A stretch of DNA of 64,000 bases from Alkalisalibacterium limincola (GCF_008017755.1 NZ_VRTS01000010.1:49736-113735); one strand, 5' to 3'; positions 9,886 through 19,960 are shown, counted from the first letter of the stretch. The notes: generated by a model not told the origin, from the sequence alone. Translations and numbers: made by a program.

Positions 9886-11286
9886 ATGCCCTTGTGGCGC
9901 TCGCTATCGCTTCAGGCCCGGCAGCTGTTGGCTGCCAGCCTCGGCCTGATCGCCTTTCTGGGACTCACCGGCTATTCGCTCGACCAGGCTTTCCAGCAGA
10001 CCGCCGAGTCCGCGCAGCGCGAGCGCCTGAAGAGTTACGCCCTGGCCTACATCGGCGGCATCGAGATCACGCGCAGCTGCGCGGTATCGCCCCCGGAAGC
10101 GCCTCCCGATCCTGACTTCAACCGTCCCGGAAGCGGCCTGTACGCCGCAGCGCGGGGCGACTGCCTGGCCTGGGAGACCCCTTCCGCGCTCGGCCGCAAC
10201 CTGCCCCCCTCGCTCGACCTGAGCCCGATGCAGGAACGCTTCGATGGCCCGTTCGTGGTGGAGGACGAGCAGCGCCAGTCGCCGATGGAGGTCTACCGCT
10301 ACGCGATCGGCCTGCAATGGGAAGTGGGCTCGGGCGAGGACGCCCGCGACATCCTGCTGACCTTCGACGTTTTCCAGGACTCCGCCGCGGTCGGGCGCCA
10401 GGTGCAGGTGTTCCGGCGCGCGCTGTGGGCCTACCTGGGTGCCGCCGCCCTGCTGTTGCTGGGTGTCCAGGTGCTGGTGCTGCGCTGGAGCCTGTTGCCG
10501 GTGCGTCGGGTGGCCCGTGACCTGCGCGAGGTCGAGCAGGGCCGGAGCGAACTGCTGGAAGGCAACTATCCGCGTGAGCTCACGCCATTGACCGGCAGCA
10601 TCAATGCGCTGGTCGAAAGCGAACGCGAGCACCTGGAGCGCTATCGCAACACGCTCTCGGACCTGGCCCACAGCCTGAAGACGCCGCTCGCGGTCATGCG
10701 TTCGCGGCTGGAGAGCGGCACCAGCGATGAGTTGCGCGATGAGGTGAAGGTGCAGGTGCAGCGCATGAGCGACATCGTCTCCTACCAGCTCTCGCGCGCC
10801 GCCGCGACCGGCCACCAGTTGTTCGCCGCGCCGCTCGACCTCGGCCCCAAGGCCGAGGAGATCGTGTTGAGCCTGGAAAAGGTCTATGCCGGCAAGGGCG
10901 TGCTGTGCGAGTTCGACGTCGCCGAAGGCGCCCAGTTCCACGGCGAGGAGGGCGACCTGCTGGAGCTGTTGGGCAACCTGCTGGAGAACGCGTTCAAGTG
11001 GGCGCAACGGCGCGTGCTGCTGACGGTGAGGGTCCAGGAGGAAGCGGGCAACCGCCGCCCGGGGCTCCTGATCAGCGTCGAGGACGATGGCCCCGGCATT
11101 CCTGCCGAGCGTGTCGAGCGGCTGCTGCAGCGCGGCGTACGCGGCGACGAGCGCGTCCAGGGCCACGGGATCGGCCTGTCGATCGTGCAGGACATCGTGC
11201 GCGCCTACCGCGGCGAGCTGAAGGTGGACGCGTCGCCCGACCTGGGCGGTTCGCGCTTCAGCGTGCGCTTTCCGCCGGCGCTGTAG
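9886..11286 (+). CDS. phoQ: PhoQ-type sensor histidine kinase
   Basis: A 466-residue membrane kinase. TM1 is about residues 13-33 and TM2 about 180-200, enclosing a periplasmic sensor of about 145 residues, then HAMP. The H-box is AHSLKTPLAVMRSRL, the N-box NLLENAFKWA, and the G-boxes DDGPGIP and GHGIGLSI. ATG at 9886 is preferred over TTG at 9880 because AGGAAGGTGA ends seven bases before it. The HSLKTPL H-box is characteristic of PhoQ-like kinases. Its 3' end overlaps mtfA on the other strand by 29 bp. Confidence 0.9.
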   Translation: MPLWRSLSLQARQLLAASLGLIAFLGLTGYSLDQAFQQTAESAQRERLKSYALAYIGGIEITRSCAVSPPEAPPDPDFNRPGSGLYAAARGDCLAWETPSALGRNLPPSLDLSPMQERFDGPFVVEDEQRQSPMEVYRYAIGLQWEVGSGEDARDILLTFDVFQDSAAVGRQVQVFRRALWAYLGAAALLLLGVQVLVLRWSLLPVRRVARDLREVEQGRSELLEGNYPRELTPLTGSINALVESEREHLERYRNTLSDLAHSLKTPLAVMRSRLESGTSDELRDEVKVQVQRMSDIVSYQLSRAAATGHQLFAAPLDLGPKAEEIVLSLEKVYAGKGVLCEFDVAEGAQFHGEEGDLLELLGNLLENAFKWAQRRVLLTVRVQEEAGNRRPGLLISVEDDGPGIPAERVERLLQRGVRGDERVQGHGIGLSIVQDIVRAYRGELKVDASPDLGGSRFSVRFPPAL

Positions 11287-12046
11287 GACGCGGGGGCGGG
11301 CCGTAGACCCGGCAAAGGTGGGCGGCGACCCGTGGCATGACCCGTGCCAGGTGTTCCGGTGCGGTGAAGTGGTACTCGCTGACCACCGCGAAGAACTCCT
11401 CCGGTGCGCTGGCCGCGTATTCGTCGATCACCGGTTCGCGGCCGCCTTCCAGGTCTGCCAGCAGCGCGTCGTAGGCCTGCTGGAAGTCCCGTGCCCAGTC
11501 CGCCCGCGCGTCGGCCGGGAGTGGCGGCGTGCCGTCGAGCACGCCGTCGAGCAGGTCGAGTTTGTGCGCCATCTCGTGGATCGCGACATTGAAGCCGGGC
11601 GTCGGGTCCTCCAGGTCGGCGGCGATGTCCTCCCACGACAACACGATCGGCCCGGCTTCCCACGCCTCGCCGGCCAGGTCCTCTTCGCCTTCGATCACCA
11701 CGCCCGTCTCGTCGTCGACCAGGTGGCGCCGTGCGCGAAAGCTGCCCGGGTACACGATCAGCTGCGACCACCCGGACAGGCCACGCGGGCCCACCTCCAA
11801 GAGGGGCAGGCAACACAGCGCAGCGATCGCGTGGACCATCGACGGATCCAGTTCCAGGCCCGCCACCGGCGTGAGGGTCTTCTCGCCGAGGAAGCGCTCC
11901 ACCAGGGCGCGCAGCCGCTCCTGGCGCGGAATGTCCAGGCCACGAACCAGCGCCACCGACCCCAGCAGCTCCTGCCACTGGGATTGGGTGAGGCGGGTCG
12001 GACGCGGCTGGAAGAGGGCGCGAAGCGCGTCGAACAGTCGGGACAT
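11258..12046 (-). CDS. mtfA: MtfA-like zinc peptidase
   Basis: A 262-residue zinc metallopeptidase with HExxH (HEMAHKLDLLDG) and a downstream Glu helix (EEFFAVVSEYHF) of the MtfA/anthrax-lethal-factor-like family. In E. coli MtfA binds the glucose repressor Mlc and has aminopeptidase activity; whether this holds here is unknown. It is convergent with phoQ and overlaps its end. Confidence 0.88.
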   Translation of the reverse strand: MSRLFDALRALFQPRPTRLTQSQWQELLGSVALVRGLDIPRQERLRALVERFLGEKTLTPVAGLELDPSMVHAIAALCCLPLLEVGPRGLSGWSQLIVYPGSFRARRHLVDDETGVVIEGEEDLAGEAWEAGPIVLSWEDIAADLEDPTPGFNVAIHEMAHKLDLLDGVLDGTPPLPADARADWARDFQQAYDALLADLEGGREPVIDEYAASAPEEFFAVVSEYHFTAPEHLARVMPRVAAHLCRVYGPPPRPTAPAESAR

Positions 12047-12070
12047 CGCCGGGCGGCGGGGACGCCGATC

Positions 12071-12325
12071 CTAGCGGAACATGCCCGGCAGCAGGCTGTG
12101 CCAGCGCGGGCTCATGCGGTTGCGATCGCCGATCCCGTCGGCGCTGCCCCGCTGGGCGCCCACCGCCGCCGGTGTTTCGGGCGTGGCGGCGGACTCGCCG
12201 GGGTGGCGGTTGTCATCGGCCTGGCGGGATTCACAGCGGCCCTCGCGCAGCTCGCCCGCGTCGAGCTCGGCCGCGTGCAGCGTGCCGGTGGCAACCAGGG
12301 CAAAGAGCAGGAACAGTGCGCGCAT
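12071..12325 (-). CDS. small exported protein of unknown function
   Basis: An 84-residue protein with signal peptide MRALFLLFALVATGTLHA, a charged Ala/Pro-rich middle and a C-terminal PRWHSLLPGMFR. I recall that kind of ending in small xanthomonad hypotheticals, but cannot verify it. The Met at 12325 begins the hydrophobic leader; an upstream Met at 12376 would add a non-signal extension. Confidence 0.6.
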   Translation of the reverse strand: MRALFLLFALVATGTLHAAELDAGELREGRCESRQADDNRHPGESAATPETPAAVGAQRGSADGIGDRNRMSPRWHSLLPGMFR

Positions 12326-12441
12326 CGGGCGGAGTCCGTGGCAGGAGACCCACGATTGTAACCGGTTGGGCCGCATGCAGCAGATCCACTTTGGTTGCAG
12401 TGCAGCATGAGCTGGTTCCGGCCCTCGGGCAGACTGCCGGT

Positions 12442-14289
12442 ATGAGCCTGACCATCCACGCCAACAGCGGTCCGGTGCGCACGACCCGCACCATCTCGGC
12501 CGCGGCGATGCGGCGCGCCCTCGTGTCCGGCGCCCGCAAGGTCATCGCCGACCGCGAGGGCCTGAACCGGATCAACGTCTTCCCGGTGGCCGACGGCGAC
12601 ACCGGCAGCAACCTGGCGTTCACCCTCAACACCGTGCTGGGCGGCCCGCTCGCCCGGCCGCAACCCCATGCCGGCAGCCTCATGCTGGCCGTGGGCGAGC
12701 ACGCGCTCGACGGCGCGCGCGGGAATTCCGGGGCGATCCTGGCGCAGTTCCTCCAGGGCGTGGCGGAAACCGTGTCGGGTGAGTCCCGGCTGGCACCGGC
12801 CCGGCTGGCCGAGGCCGTCGGGGCCGGGTCGCGCGCAGCGCGCGCCGCACTGAGCCAGCCGCAGGAAGGAACGATCCTGAGCGTGATCCAGGCCTTCGCC
12901 GATGCCCTGGATGTCCGCGGCTCGAACCGGGGGGGAAGATTTCGAAGCGCTGCGGACCTGGTTCGAGCGGGGTTTGTCGCGTGCGCGGCAGGCGCTGGCC
13001 CACACCCCGCGGCAATTGGCGGTGCTCGAGCGCGCCGGTGTCGTGGATGCCGGGGCCAAGGGATTCGTCGACCTGCTCGAGGGCATCGGTGAGTTCATGC
13101 GCCTGGGGCGCGCTTGCGGAAGGGGCCCGGCCCTGCACGAGGCCGATGCCGGCGCAGGCGTGCCCGCCTGCTTCGGCCATGGCGACGAGGACGATCCCGA
13201 GCACCGCTTCTGCAGCGAGTGCCTGGTGGTGGGCGAGGACATCGATCGCGAGGGCCTGCGGGTCGCGGTGGCGGCACTGGGTGCTTCCAGCGTGGTGGTT
13301 GCCGGCTCGCGCCAGCGCGTGCGGCTGCATGCACATGTCGATGCCCCGGGGGCCTTGTTCGACACCTGCGCCCGCTTCGGCAACGTCGAGGGCAGCAAGG
13401 CCGACGACATGTTCGCGCAGCAGGCCGCGACGCGCTCGGCGCAGCGCGTGGCCATCGTCACCGATTCCTCGGCCGACCTGCCCGACGGCGAAGCGGCCCG
13501 GCTGGGTATCCACGTGGTGCCCTTGCGGGTGAACTTCGGCGAGCGCGATTACCTCGACAAGATCGGGTTGAGTCCCGCGGAGTTCTACGGCCGACTGCGC
13601 AGCGAACTGGCACTGCCACGCACCAGCCAACCGCCGCCCGGGGATTTCCGCCGGCAATTCGAGTTCCTGCTTTCCCATCACCCCTCGGTGGTGTACGTCG
13701 GCTTGTCGCGGGCGTGTCGGGCACCCTGCAGTCCGGTGAGACTGCGGCCGCGCAGGTGGATGGCGAGCGCGTGCGGGTGGTCGACACAGCGAACGCTGCC
13801 GCGGGCCATGCCCTGCTGGTGATGGCCGCGGCCGAGCTGGCCGCCAGCGATGCCGGCGTCGATGCGGTGGTGGCCGAGGTGGAGCGGCTGCGTCCGCTGA
13901 CCCGGACCTGGGCCGTGGCCCGGGACATCAGTCATGCCGTGCGCGGCGGACGCGTGCCAGCCTGGGCGCGTGCCCCGGCGGAGCTGTTCGGCCTGGCTCC
14001 CATCGCCCATGTCGTTCCCGCAGGCCGTCTCAAGTTGAAGGGGGCGTTCTTCGGTACGCGGCGGATTCCGGAGCGCTTGGCGCGCTACGTGGTCCGCCGG
14101 ATCGATGCCGGGACACGCTGGCGCGTCGTGGTGGGCCATGGTGACTGCCGGGAGGATGGCGAGGCCCTGCTCGAAGCCCTGCGCGCCCGGCTGGACTGTG
14201 CCGGCTCGTGGCTGGTCGACACCGGCCCGGCGGTCGGTGCGCATGCCGGGCCGGGCACGCTGGTGGTGTCGGTGCAGCCGGCCTCCTGA
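12442..14289 (+). CDS. FakA-like/DegV (FakB-like) fusion, two frame changes
   Basis: A 615-residue protein once two one-base shifts are corrected: an extra G in the seven-G run near 12930 and a missing base near 13710. Residues 1-200 are a DAK2/DhaL-type kinase domain (NRINVFPVADGDTGSN, with the Mg-binding Asp residues). The middle part matches the FakA central domain (FCSECLVVGE, HAHVDAPGALF). The C-terminal 280 residues are a DegV domain (VTDSSADLP, TSQPPPGDF, GVSGTLQSGE), the fold that carries a fatty acid in FakB. Kinase plus carrier in one chain would make acyl-phosphate. The next gene, plsY, uses acyl-phosphate. Confidence 0.85.
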
Positions 14290-14351
14290 GGCCGCGAGGC
14301 CGCACCGCGCTCCGTGCTAGCCTCGGCGCGGGCGAGGAAGTGGATCGATCG

Positions 14352-14993
14352 ATGCTGTCGAGTGCTCTGTTGCTGGTGCTGGCCTACCTGCTGGGATCCG
14401 TCTCCGGCAGCCTGCTGCTGGGTGGTTTGCGCGGCGTCGACGTGCGCCGCCAGGGCAGTGGCAACGCCGGCGGCACCAATGCGTTTCGTGCGCTGGGGTG
14501 GCGCTTCGCGCTGGGCGTGGTCGCGATCGACGTCGGCAAGGGCGCGCTTGCCGCCGGGCTGGCACTGGCATTAGCTCCCGCAGAAGGGGCGGTCGCGCCG
14601 CTGGTGCTGGCCTACGGCGCGATCGTGCTGGCGGTGGCCGGCCACACCTGGCCGCTGTTTTACGGGTTCCGTGGAGGCAAGGGTGCCGCCACCCTCGTCG
14701 GCGGCCTGGCGGTGGTCTGGCCGGGTGCGCTGCCGGTGCTGTTGCTGGTGTGGCTGGCGTGCATCGTGCTGACCGGCTACGTCGGCCTGGCCACGATGCT
14801 GGCCGCGGGCGTTCTGGTGCCGTTGGCGTGGTTCGGCGGCGCCGATCCGATGCGTCTGGCCTTTGCCCTGGCGGCCCTGGTGTTCATTGTGTTCAACCAC
14901 CGCGACAACGTCAGGCGGCTGGTGCACGGCTGCGAGAACCGCTTCGAGCGCGCGCGGGTGCTGCACCGCCTGTTGCGCCGGCGCCAGGCCTGA
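14352..14993 (+). CDS. plsY: acyl-phosphate:glycerol-3-phosphate acyltransferase PlsY
   Basis: A 213-residue polytopic membrane enzyme that transfers an acyl group from acyl-phosphate to glycerol-3-phosphate, the first step of phospholipid synthesis. The three family motifs are present: GSGNAGGTNAFR, AGHTWPLFYGFRGGKGAAT and NHRDNVRRL. It lies 62 bp after the fused fatty-acid-kinase-like gene. Confidence 0.93.
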   Translation: MLSSALLLVLAYLLGSVSGSLLLGGLRGVDVRRQGSGNAGGTNAFRALGWRFALGVVAIDVGKGALAAGLALALAPAEGAVAPLVLAYGAIVLAVAGHTWPLFYGFRGGKGAATLVGGLAVVWPGALPVLLLVWLACIVLTGYVGLATMLAAGVLVPLAWFGGADPMRLAFALAALVFIVFNHRDNVRRLVHGCENRFERARVLHRLLRRRQA

Positions 14994-15018
14994 TCCGGTG
15001 CCTGCGGAGGACGCCGTG

Positions 15019-15970
15019 ATGCTGGCCCGCCTGGCCCGCGGCCCCTGCAGTGGGGATGCACTGGCGCGCGAGTTCGGCCTGACCCGCGCCGGGATCTGGA
15101 AGCGCGTCCAGGCCCTGCGCGAGTGCGGCGTCGACATCGTGGCCGAACGTGGGCGCGGGTATCGCCTGGCCCGGCCCCTGGTGCTGCTCGATGCCAACGT
15201 CATCGAAGCCGCCTTGCCGGCCCCCGCCCGGAGCGGACTGTCCTCGCTGCAGGTGGTCTGGGAGACGGATTCCACCAACGCCCGCCTGCTTGCGGCACCC
15301 GCGCCGCAGCGCGGGTGCTCGGTGCTGATCGCCGAGCGGCAGTCCGCCGGACGCGGTCGGCGCGGACGCGCCTGGGCCTCGCCACTGGCTGCCAACCTCT
15401 ACTTCAGCGTGTCGCGCCGGTTCCACACTCCGCTGGCGCGCATGGGGGGGGCTGAGCCTGGCCGTGGGTGTGGCACTGGCCGAGGCGGTGGCTGGGCTGG
15501 GGGTTGGACGGGCGCGGGTGAAGTGGCCCAACGACGTCTGGGTGGACGGACGAAAGCTGGCCGGCGTGTTGATCGAAACCGGGGGCGAACTGGGCGGGCC
15601 GGTGGACGCGGTCATCGGCGTGGGCCTCAACGTCCAGATGCCTGCCGACTGGGACCACGGCATCGATCAAGCGTGGGCGGACATGGCCGGCGAGGGTGGG
15701 GAAACCGATCGCAATCGCGTCGCTGCCGGGGCACTCGGCGCACTGATCCCGGCCCTGGAGCAGTTCGACGACCATGGCCTGGATGCCTTCCTGGATCGCT
15801 TCGGCCAGCTCGACGCGCTGGCCGGCGTGCCGATCGACGTGGTGCTGCCGACCGGGCGGGTGCAGGGCCGCGCGCTCGGGGTGGCCGGGGACGGCGCCCT
15901 GCGCGTGGCGTTGGCCTCCGGTGGCGAGCGGCGGTTCCATGCCGGCGAGGCCAGCCTGCGCAGATCCTGA
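15019..15970 (+). CDS. birA: BirA biotin-protein ligase/repressor (frame change)
   Basis: Bifunctional biotin ligase. The N-terminal winged helix (FGLTRAGIWKRVQALRE) would bind the bio operator; the catalytic domain has the biotinyl-AMP loop SAGRGRRGRAWASP and KWPNDVWVDGRKLAG. An eight-G run near 15445-15452 has one G too many; removing it restores ARMGGLSLAVGVAL and gives 316 residues, the normal size. ATG at 15019 has GGAGGA seven bases upstream. Essential in most bacteria, so the shift is probably an artefact. Confidence 0.88.
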
Positions 15971-15981
15971 GGGAGGTGGTG

Positions 15982-16711
15982 ATGGAGTGGTTGTTCGACC
16001 TGGGGAATACACGTCTCAAATGGGCCGTGCTCGATGCCGGACGCATCGTGGAGCGGGGTGCGCTGGCCCACGCGGAGGGAAATTTCGAGCGCGCGTTGGC
16101 AGATCGCCTCGAGGCGCTGCCGCATCCGTCGCGCGCGCTGCTCGCGTCGGTGGCTGGCGAGGATCTCGCGGCGCGGGTCGCCGCGATCACGGCAACCCAC
16201 GGGGTCGTGTGCGAACGCGTGCGGACGCAGGCCGAGGCCGCGGGCATTCGCATCGCCTATGCCGAACCGGCGCGTTTGGGCGTCGATCGCTACCTGTCGC
16301 TGCTGGGTGCCTGGCGTCGCGGCGACGGGCCCTGGCTGGTGGCCGGGGTCGGGACGGCACTGACCATCGACCTGCTGGCGATGGACGGGCTGCACCTGGG
16401 CGGAATGATCGCGCCGTCGCCGACGCTGATGCGCGAAGCATTGGCCCGGCGCGCGCCCCAGCTCGATGTCGGCGAGGGCGAGCGCGCGACTTCGCCGCGG
16501 ACACGGCCGATGCGCTGGTCACCGGCTGCGACGTCGCTGCGATCGGCATGATCACCCACGCACACCATCTGGCCGCGCGCCGGCTCGGCAGCCGCCGCGG
16601 CTGCTGGTGTCCGGCGGGGGGGCGCCCGGGCTGCTCGCTGCGCTCCCGCTGCCGCATGATTTCGTGCCCGACCTGGTCCTGGATGGCCTGGCCGCGCTGG
16701 CGTGCGAATAG
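15982..16711 (+). CDS. coaX: type III pantothenate kinase CoaX (two frame changes)
   Basis: First enzyme of CoA synthesis. Visible motifs are DLGNTRLKWAVLD (phosphate loop), GVDRYLSLLGAW, GVGTALTIDLL and the C-terminal LLVSGGGAP. Two bases are missing, near 16487-16495 and 16588-16600; restoring both yields 243 residues, the usual length. GGGAGGTG precedes the ATG. It follows birA by 11 bp, an arrangement common in Gammaproteobacteria. Confidence 0.88.
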
Positions 16712-16721
16712 AATGCCCGGC

Positions 16722-17372
16722 ATGCGCCTGCTGTTGTCCCTGCTGATCTGCATCAACCTCGCCCTGGCCGCCTGGGGCTGGTGGCGTCCCGACGCGGGCG
16801 AACCGCCGCGACCCCAGCCACCGGAGGCGCCGGCCCTGGTGCTGCTCAGCGAAGTCGAGGAACTCCCCGGGCCGCCGCGCTATGCCGAGCAGCCCGATGC
16901 CGCCACGCCGCTGGCCTCGACCCCGGTGTGCCTGCAACTGGGCCCCTTCCAGACCCCGGCCGACCTGCGTCGCGCGGCCGGCGTCCTGCAGCCGCACGTC
17001 GGCCGGGTACAGCCGCGCGAGGCGCGGGCCACCCAGCTGCGGGGCTACCGCGTCTACCTGCCGGCGCTACCCGGGCGCGACGAAGCGCTGGCCGCGGCAC
17101 GCGAGCTGGCCGCACGCGGCATGCGCGACTACTACGTGGTGACGGCGGGTGCCGAGGAGAACACCGTGTCGCTGGGCATGTTCCGCGAGCTGCGCAATGC
17201 CGAGGCGCGTCGCGAGGAGGTCCGCGCGCTCGGTTTCGAACCCAGGCTGGACCCGCGCACCGAAGACGTTTCGCAGTGGTTCCTCGACATCGCCGTGGCC
17301 GAGGGCCAGGACTGGCGGGAGATCCTCGGCGGCTACTCCGGCGTCGAGGCGAGCGAAATCGAATGCCCGTGA
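16722..17372 (+). CDS. SPOR-domain membrane protein
   Basis: A 216-residue protein with one N-terminal membrane segment (LLLSLLICINLALAAWGWW), a Pro-rich stretch, and a SPOR-like domain (LQLGPFQTPADLRRAAGVL ... YRVYLPALPGRDEALAAARELA). SPOR domains bind septal peptidoglycan. ATG at 16713 is an alternative start; neither has a strong ribosome site. It directly follows coaX, from which it may be translated by coupling. Confidence 0.78.
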   Translation: MRLLLSLLICINLALAAWGWWRPDAGEPPRPQPPEAPALVLLSEVEELPGPPRYAEQPDAATPLASTPVCLQLGPFQTPADLRRAAGVLQPHVGRVQPREARATQLRGYRVYLPALPGRDEALAAARELAARGMRDYYVVTAGAEENTVSLGMFRELRNAEARREEVRALGFEPRLDPRTEDVSQWFLDIAVAEGQDWREILGGYSGVEASEIECP

Positions 17373-17392
17373 AGCCGGTCCGGTGGGCGCGC

Positions 17393-17398
17393 TACAAT
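17393..17398 (+). promoter_or_regulatory. putative -10 element (TACAAT) of tRNA-Thr
   Basis: TACAAT lies 13 bases upstream of the tRNA 5' end, a normal distance for a tRNA promoter. The surrounding decamer GCTACAATGC is identical to that before dusA. The -35 is not evident. Confidence 0.5.
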
Positions 17399-17411
17399 GC
17401 CGGGCTGAATC

Positions 17412-17487
17412 GCCGGTATAGCTCAGCTGGTAGAGCAACCGCCTTGTAAGCGGTAGGTCGTCAGTTCGACTCTGACTGCCGGCACCA
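17412..17487 (+). tRNA. tRNA-Thr (anticodon TGT)
   Basis: A 76-base cloverleaf with encoded CCA. The acceptor stem is GCCGGTA/TGCCGGC, D-loop AGCTCAGCTGGTAGAGC, anticodon arm ACCGCCTTGTAAGCGGT with TGT in the loop, and T-arm GTCAGTTCGACTCTGAC. All stems pair. Confidence 0.96.
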
Positions 17488-17583
17488 TTCGCGCCACCAC
17501 CCCGGTGGCCCTGCCCGATGCGTCCGGTCACCCCGTGTGGCGTCCGGGCTTCCGGGCACGCCTGCAACAGGGAGCCTGAAGCG

Positions 17584-18507
17584 ATGAGTCCACGAAACAC
17601 GAGTATCAGCCTGATCGGCGTGCCGACCGACATCGGTGCCGGCCACCGCGGTGCGTCGATGGGTCCGGAGGCGTTGCGCGTCGCCGGCCTGGGCGAGGCC
17701 CTTTCCGGACGCGGCCTGGATGTCGTCGACCGAGGCAATGTCAGTGGTCCGGCCAACCCGTGGCTGCCTCCGACCGAGGGCTACCGGCACCTGGAGGAAG
17801 TGGTCGCCTGGAACCGGGCCACGATGGACGCGGTGGCGGCCGAGCTAGAGCATGGCCGCCTGCCGATCGTGCTGGGTGGCGACCACTGCCTGGCCGTCGG
17901 CAGCATCGTCGCGGTGGCAGCGCACTGCCGCAAGGTCGGCAAGAAGCTGCGGATCATCTGGCTCGACGCGCATGCCGACTTCAACACCTCCGACCTCACC
18001 CCGTCGGGCAACGTCCACGGCATGCCGGTGGCCTGCCTGTGCGGCCATGGTCCGGAGCCGATGGTGAACCTGGGCGGCAGCTCGCCGGCGATCACGCCGG
18101 ACATGGTCCGGCAGGTCGGCATACGCTCGGTGGACGAGGGCGAGCGCCGCCTCGTGCACGAGGCCGGCCTGGACATCTACGACATGCGCTACATCGACGA
18201 ACACGGCATGCGCCGGGCGATGGAGGAGGTGCTCAAGGATGTCGACGAGGACACCCACATCCACGTCAGCTTCGACGTCGACTTCCTCGACCCGTCCTTC
18301 GCCCCGGGCGTGGGCACCACGGTCCAGGGCGGCCCGACCTACCGCGAGGCGCAGCTGGTCATGGAAATGATCGCCGACACCGGCCTGATGGGCTCGCTCG
18401 ACATCGTCGAGCTCAATCCGGCCCTGGACGAGAAGAACCGCACCGGCCTGGTGGCGGTGGACCTGGTGGAAAGCCTGTTCGGAAAGTCCACGTTGATGCG
18501 CGCCTGA
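17584..18507 (+). CDS. rocF: arginase
   Basis: A 307-residue manganese enzyme hydrolysing arginine to ornithine and urea. The metal-binding motifs of the ureohydrolase family are all present: GGDHCLAVGS, WLDAHADFNT and SFDVDFLDPSFAPGVGT. ELNPALDEKNRTG near the end is typical of true arginase rather than agmatinase. The start at 17584 follows GGGAGCC. Confidence 0.92.
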   Translation: MSPRNTSISLIGVPTDIGAGHRGASMGPEALRVAGLGEALSGRGLDVVDRGNVSGPANPWLPPTEGYRHLEEVVAWNRATMDAVAAELEHGRLPIVLGGDHCLAVGSIVAVAAHCRKVGKKLRIIWLDAHADFNTSDLTPSGNVHGMPVACLCGHGPEPMVNLGGSSPAITPDMVRQVGIRSVDEGERRLVHEAGLDIYDMRYIDEHGMRRAMEEVLKDVDEDTHIHVSFDVDFLDPSFAPGVGTTVQGGPTYREAQLVMEMIADTGLMGSLDIVELNPALDEKNRTGLVAVDLVESLFGKSTLMRA

Positions 18508-18531
18508 GTACGAGCCGAGACCCCTGACCCG

Positions 18532-19865
18532 ATGAGCCAGAAAACCCGCGTCCTCACCGGCATCACCACGACCGGCACCCCGCACCTGGGCAACTACGTC
18601 GGCGCGATCCGCCCCGCGATCCAGGCCAGCCGGGCGGAGGGCGCGGACAGCTTCTTCTTCCTCGCCGACTACCACGCGCTGATCAAGTGCGACGACCCGG
18701 CGCGCATCGAGCGCTCGCGGCTCGAGATCGCCGCGACCTGGCTGGCGGCTGGCTTGGACGTGGAGCGGGTGACCTTCTACCGCCAGTCCGACATTCCCGA
18801 GATCACCGAGCTGACCTGGCTGCTGACCTGCGTGACGGCCAAGGGCCTGATGAACCGGGCGCACGCCTACAAGGCGGCGGTCGATGCGAACGTGGCGGCG
18901 GGGGAAGACCCCGACACCGCGGTGACGATGGGCCTGTACAGCTACCCGATCCTGATGGCGGCCGACATCCTGATGTTCAACGCGCACCGCGTGCCGGTGG
19001 GTCGCGACCAGGTGCAGCACATCGAGATGGCGCGCGATGTCGCGCAGCGCTTCAACCACCTCTTCGGGAAGGGCCGGGAGTTCTTCGTGCTGCCCGAGGC
19101 GGTCGTCGACGAGGCGGTCGCGACGCTGCCGGGCCTGGACGGCCGCAAGATGTCGAAGAGCTACGACAACACGATCCCGCTGTTCGAGGGCGGGGCGAAG
19201 GGGCTCAAGGACGCGATCGCCCGCATCGTCACCGACTCGCTGGAGCCCGGCCAGCCGAAGGATCCCTCGTCGAACGCGCTGCTGACCCTGTTCGAGGCCT
19301 TTTCCAGCCGCGAGGACAGTGCCGCGTTCGCCGACGACCTGCGTGGTGGGCTGGGCTGGGGCGAGGCGAAGAAGCGCCTGTTCGAGCGCGTGGACGGCGT
19401 GCTGGCCCCGATGCGCGAGCGCTACGAGGACCTGGTCGCCGGCCGGGTGACATCGAGGACGTGTTGCAGGCGGGTGCCGCCAAGGCGCGGGCCGTCGCGA
19501 CGCCGCTGCTGGGCGGACTGCGCGAGGCTGTTGGCCTGCGCCGGATGCACAATGCCCCGGCTGCATCGACCACTGCCGCGAGCGACGCCAGGGTGAAGCC
19601 GGCATTGCCGGTGTTCAAGCAGTACCGCGAATCCGATGGGCGCTTCCACTTCAAGCTGATCGACGGCGAGGGCCGCCTGCTGCTGCAGAGCGCCGGCTTC
19701 GACGCCCCGCGTGAAGCCGGACAGCGCATCGCCGCGATTCGGGCCGGTGGCTTCCAGGGCACGGACGAAGCCGTCGAACTCGGCGAGGACGTCACCGTGG
19801 CCGACGTCGCCACAGCGCTCAAGGCGCTGGCAGAGCACGAGGCGGAGAAGAACGCCCGGGCGTGA
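18532..19865 (+). CDS. trpS: tryptophanyl-tRNA synthetase with C-terminal YegP-like domain (frame change)
   Basis: Class I aminoacyl-tRNA synthetase charging tRNA-Trp. HLGN ([13 protein letters not shown]) and KMSKS ([10 protein letters not shown]) are in place. One base is missing near 19447-19452; with it the protein has 444 residues. After the catalytic part a linker leads to about 65 residues resembling the DUF1508/YegP fold ([23 protein letters not shown]). TrpS is usually about 335 residues, so this is an extension. It begins 24 bp after arginase. A strong terminator follows. Confidence 0.92.
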
Positions 19866-19934
19866 GCCGTGCTGTCGGGTTATAGCAGTAGGCTGATCGT
19901 TGTCCTGTCGCGTGGTTGGCGGGATGGCCAACGA

Positions 19935-19960
19935 AAAAGGCGGGCCAGGGCCCGCCTTTT
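19935..19960. terminator. bidirectional intrinsic terminator
   Basis: AAAAGGCGGGCC-AG-GGCCCGCCTTTT is a near-perfect palindrome with a T run on both strands. It lies between convergent trpS and the E2 gene. Confidence 0.9.
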
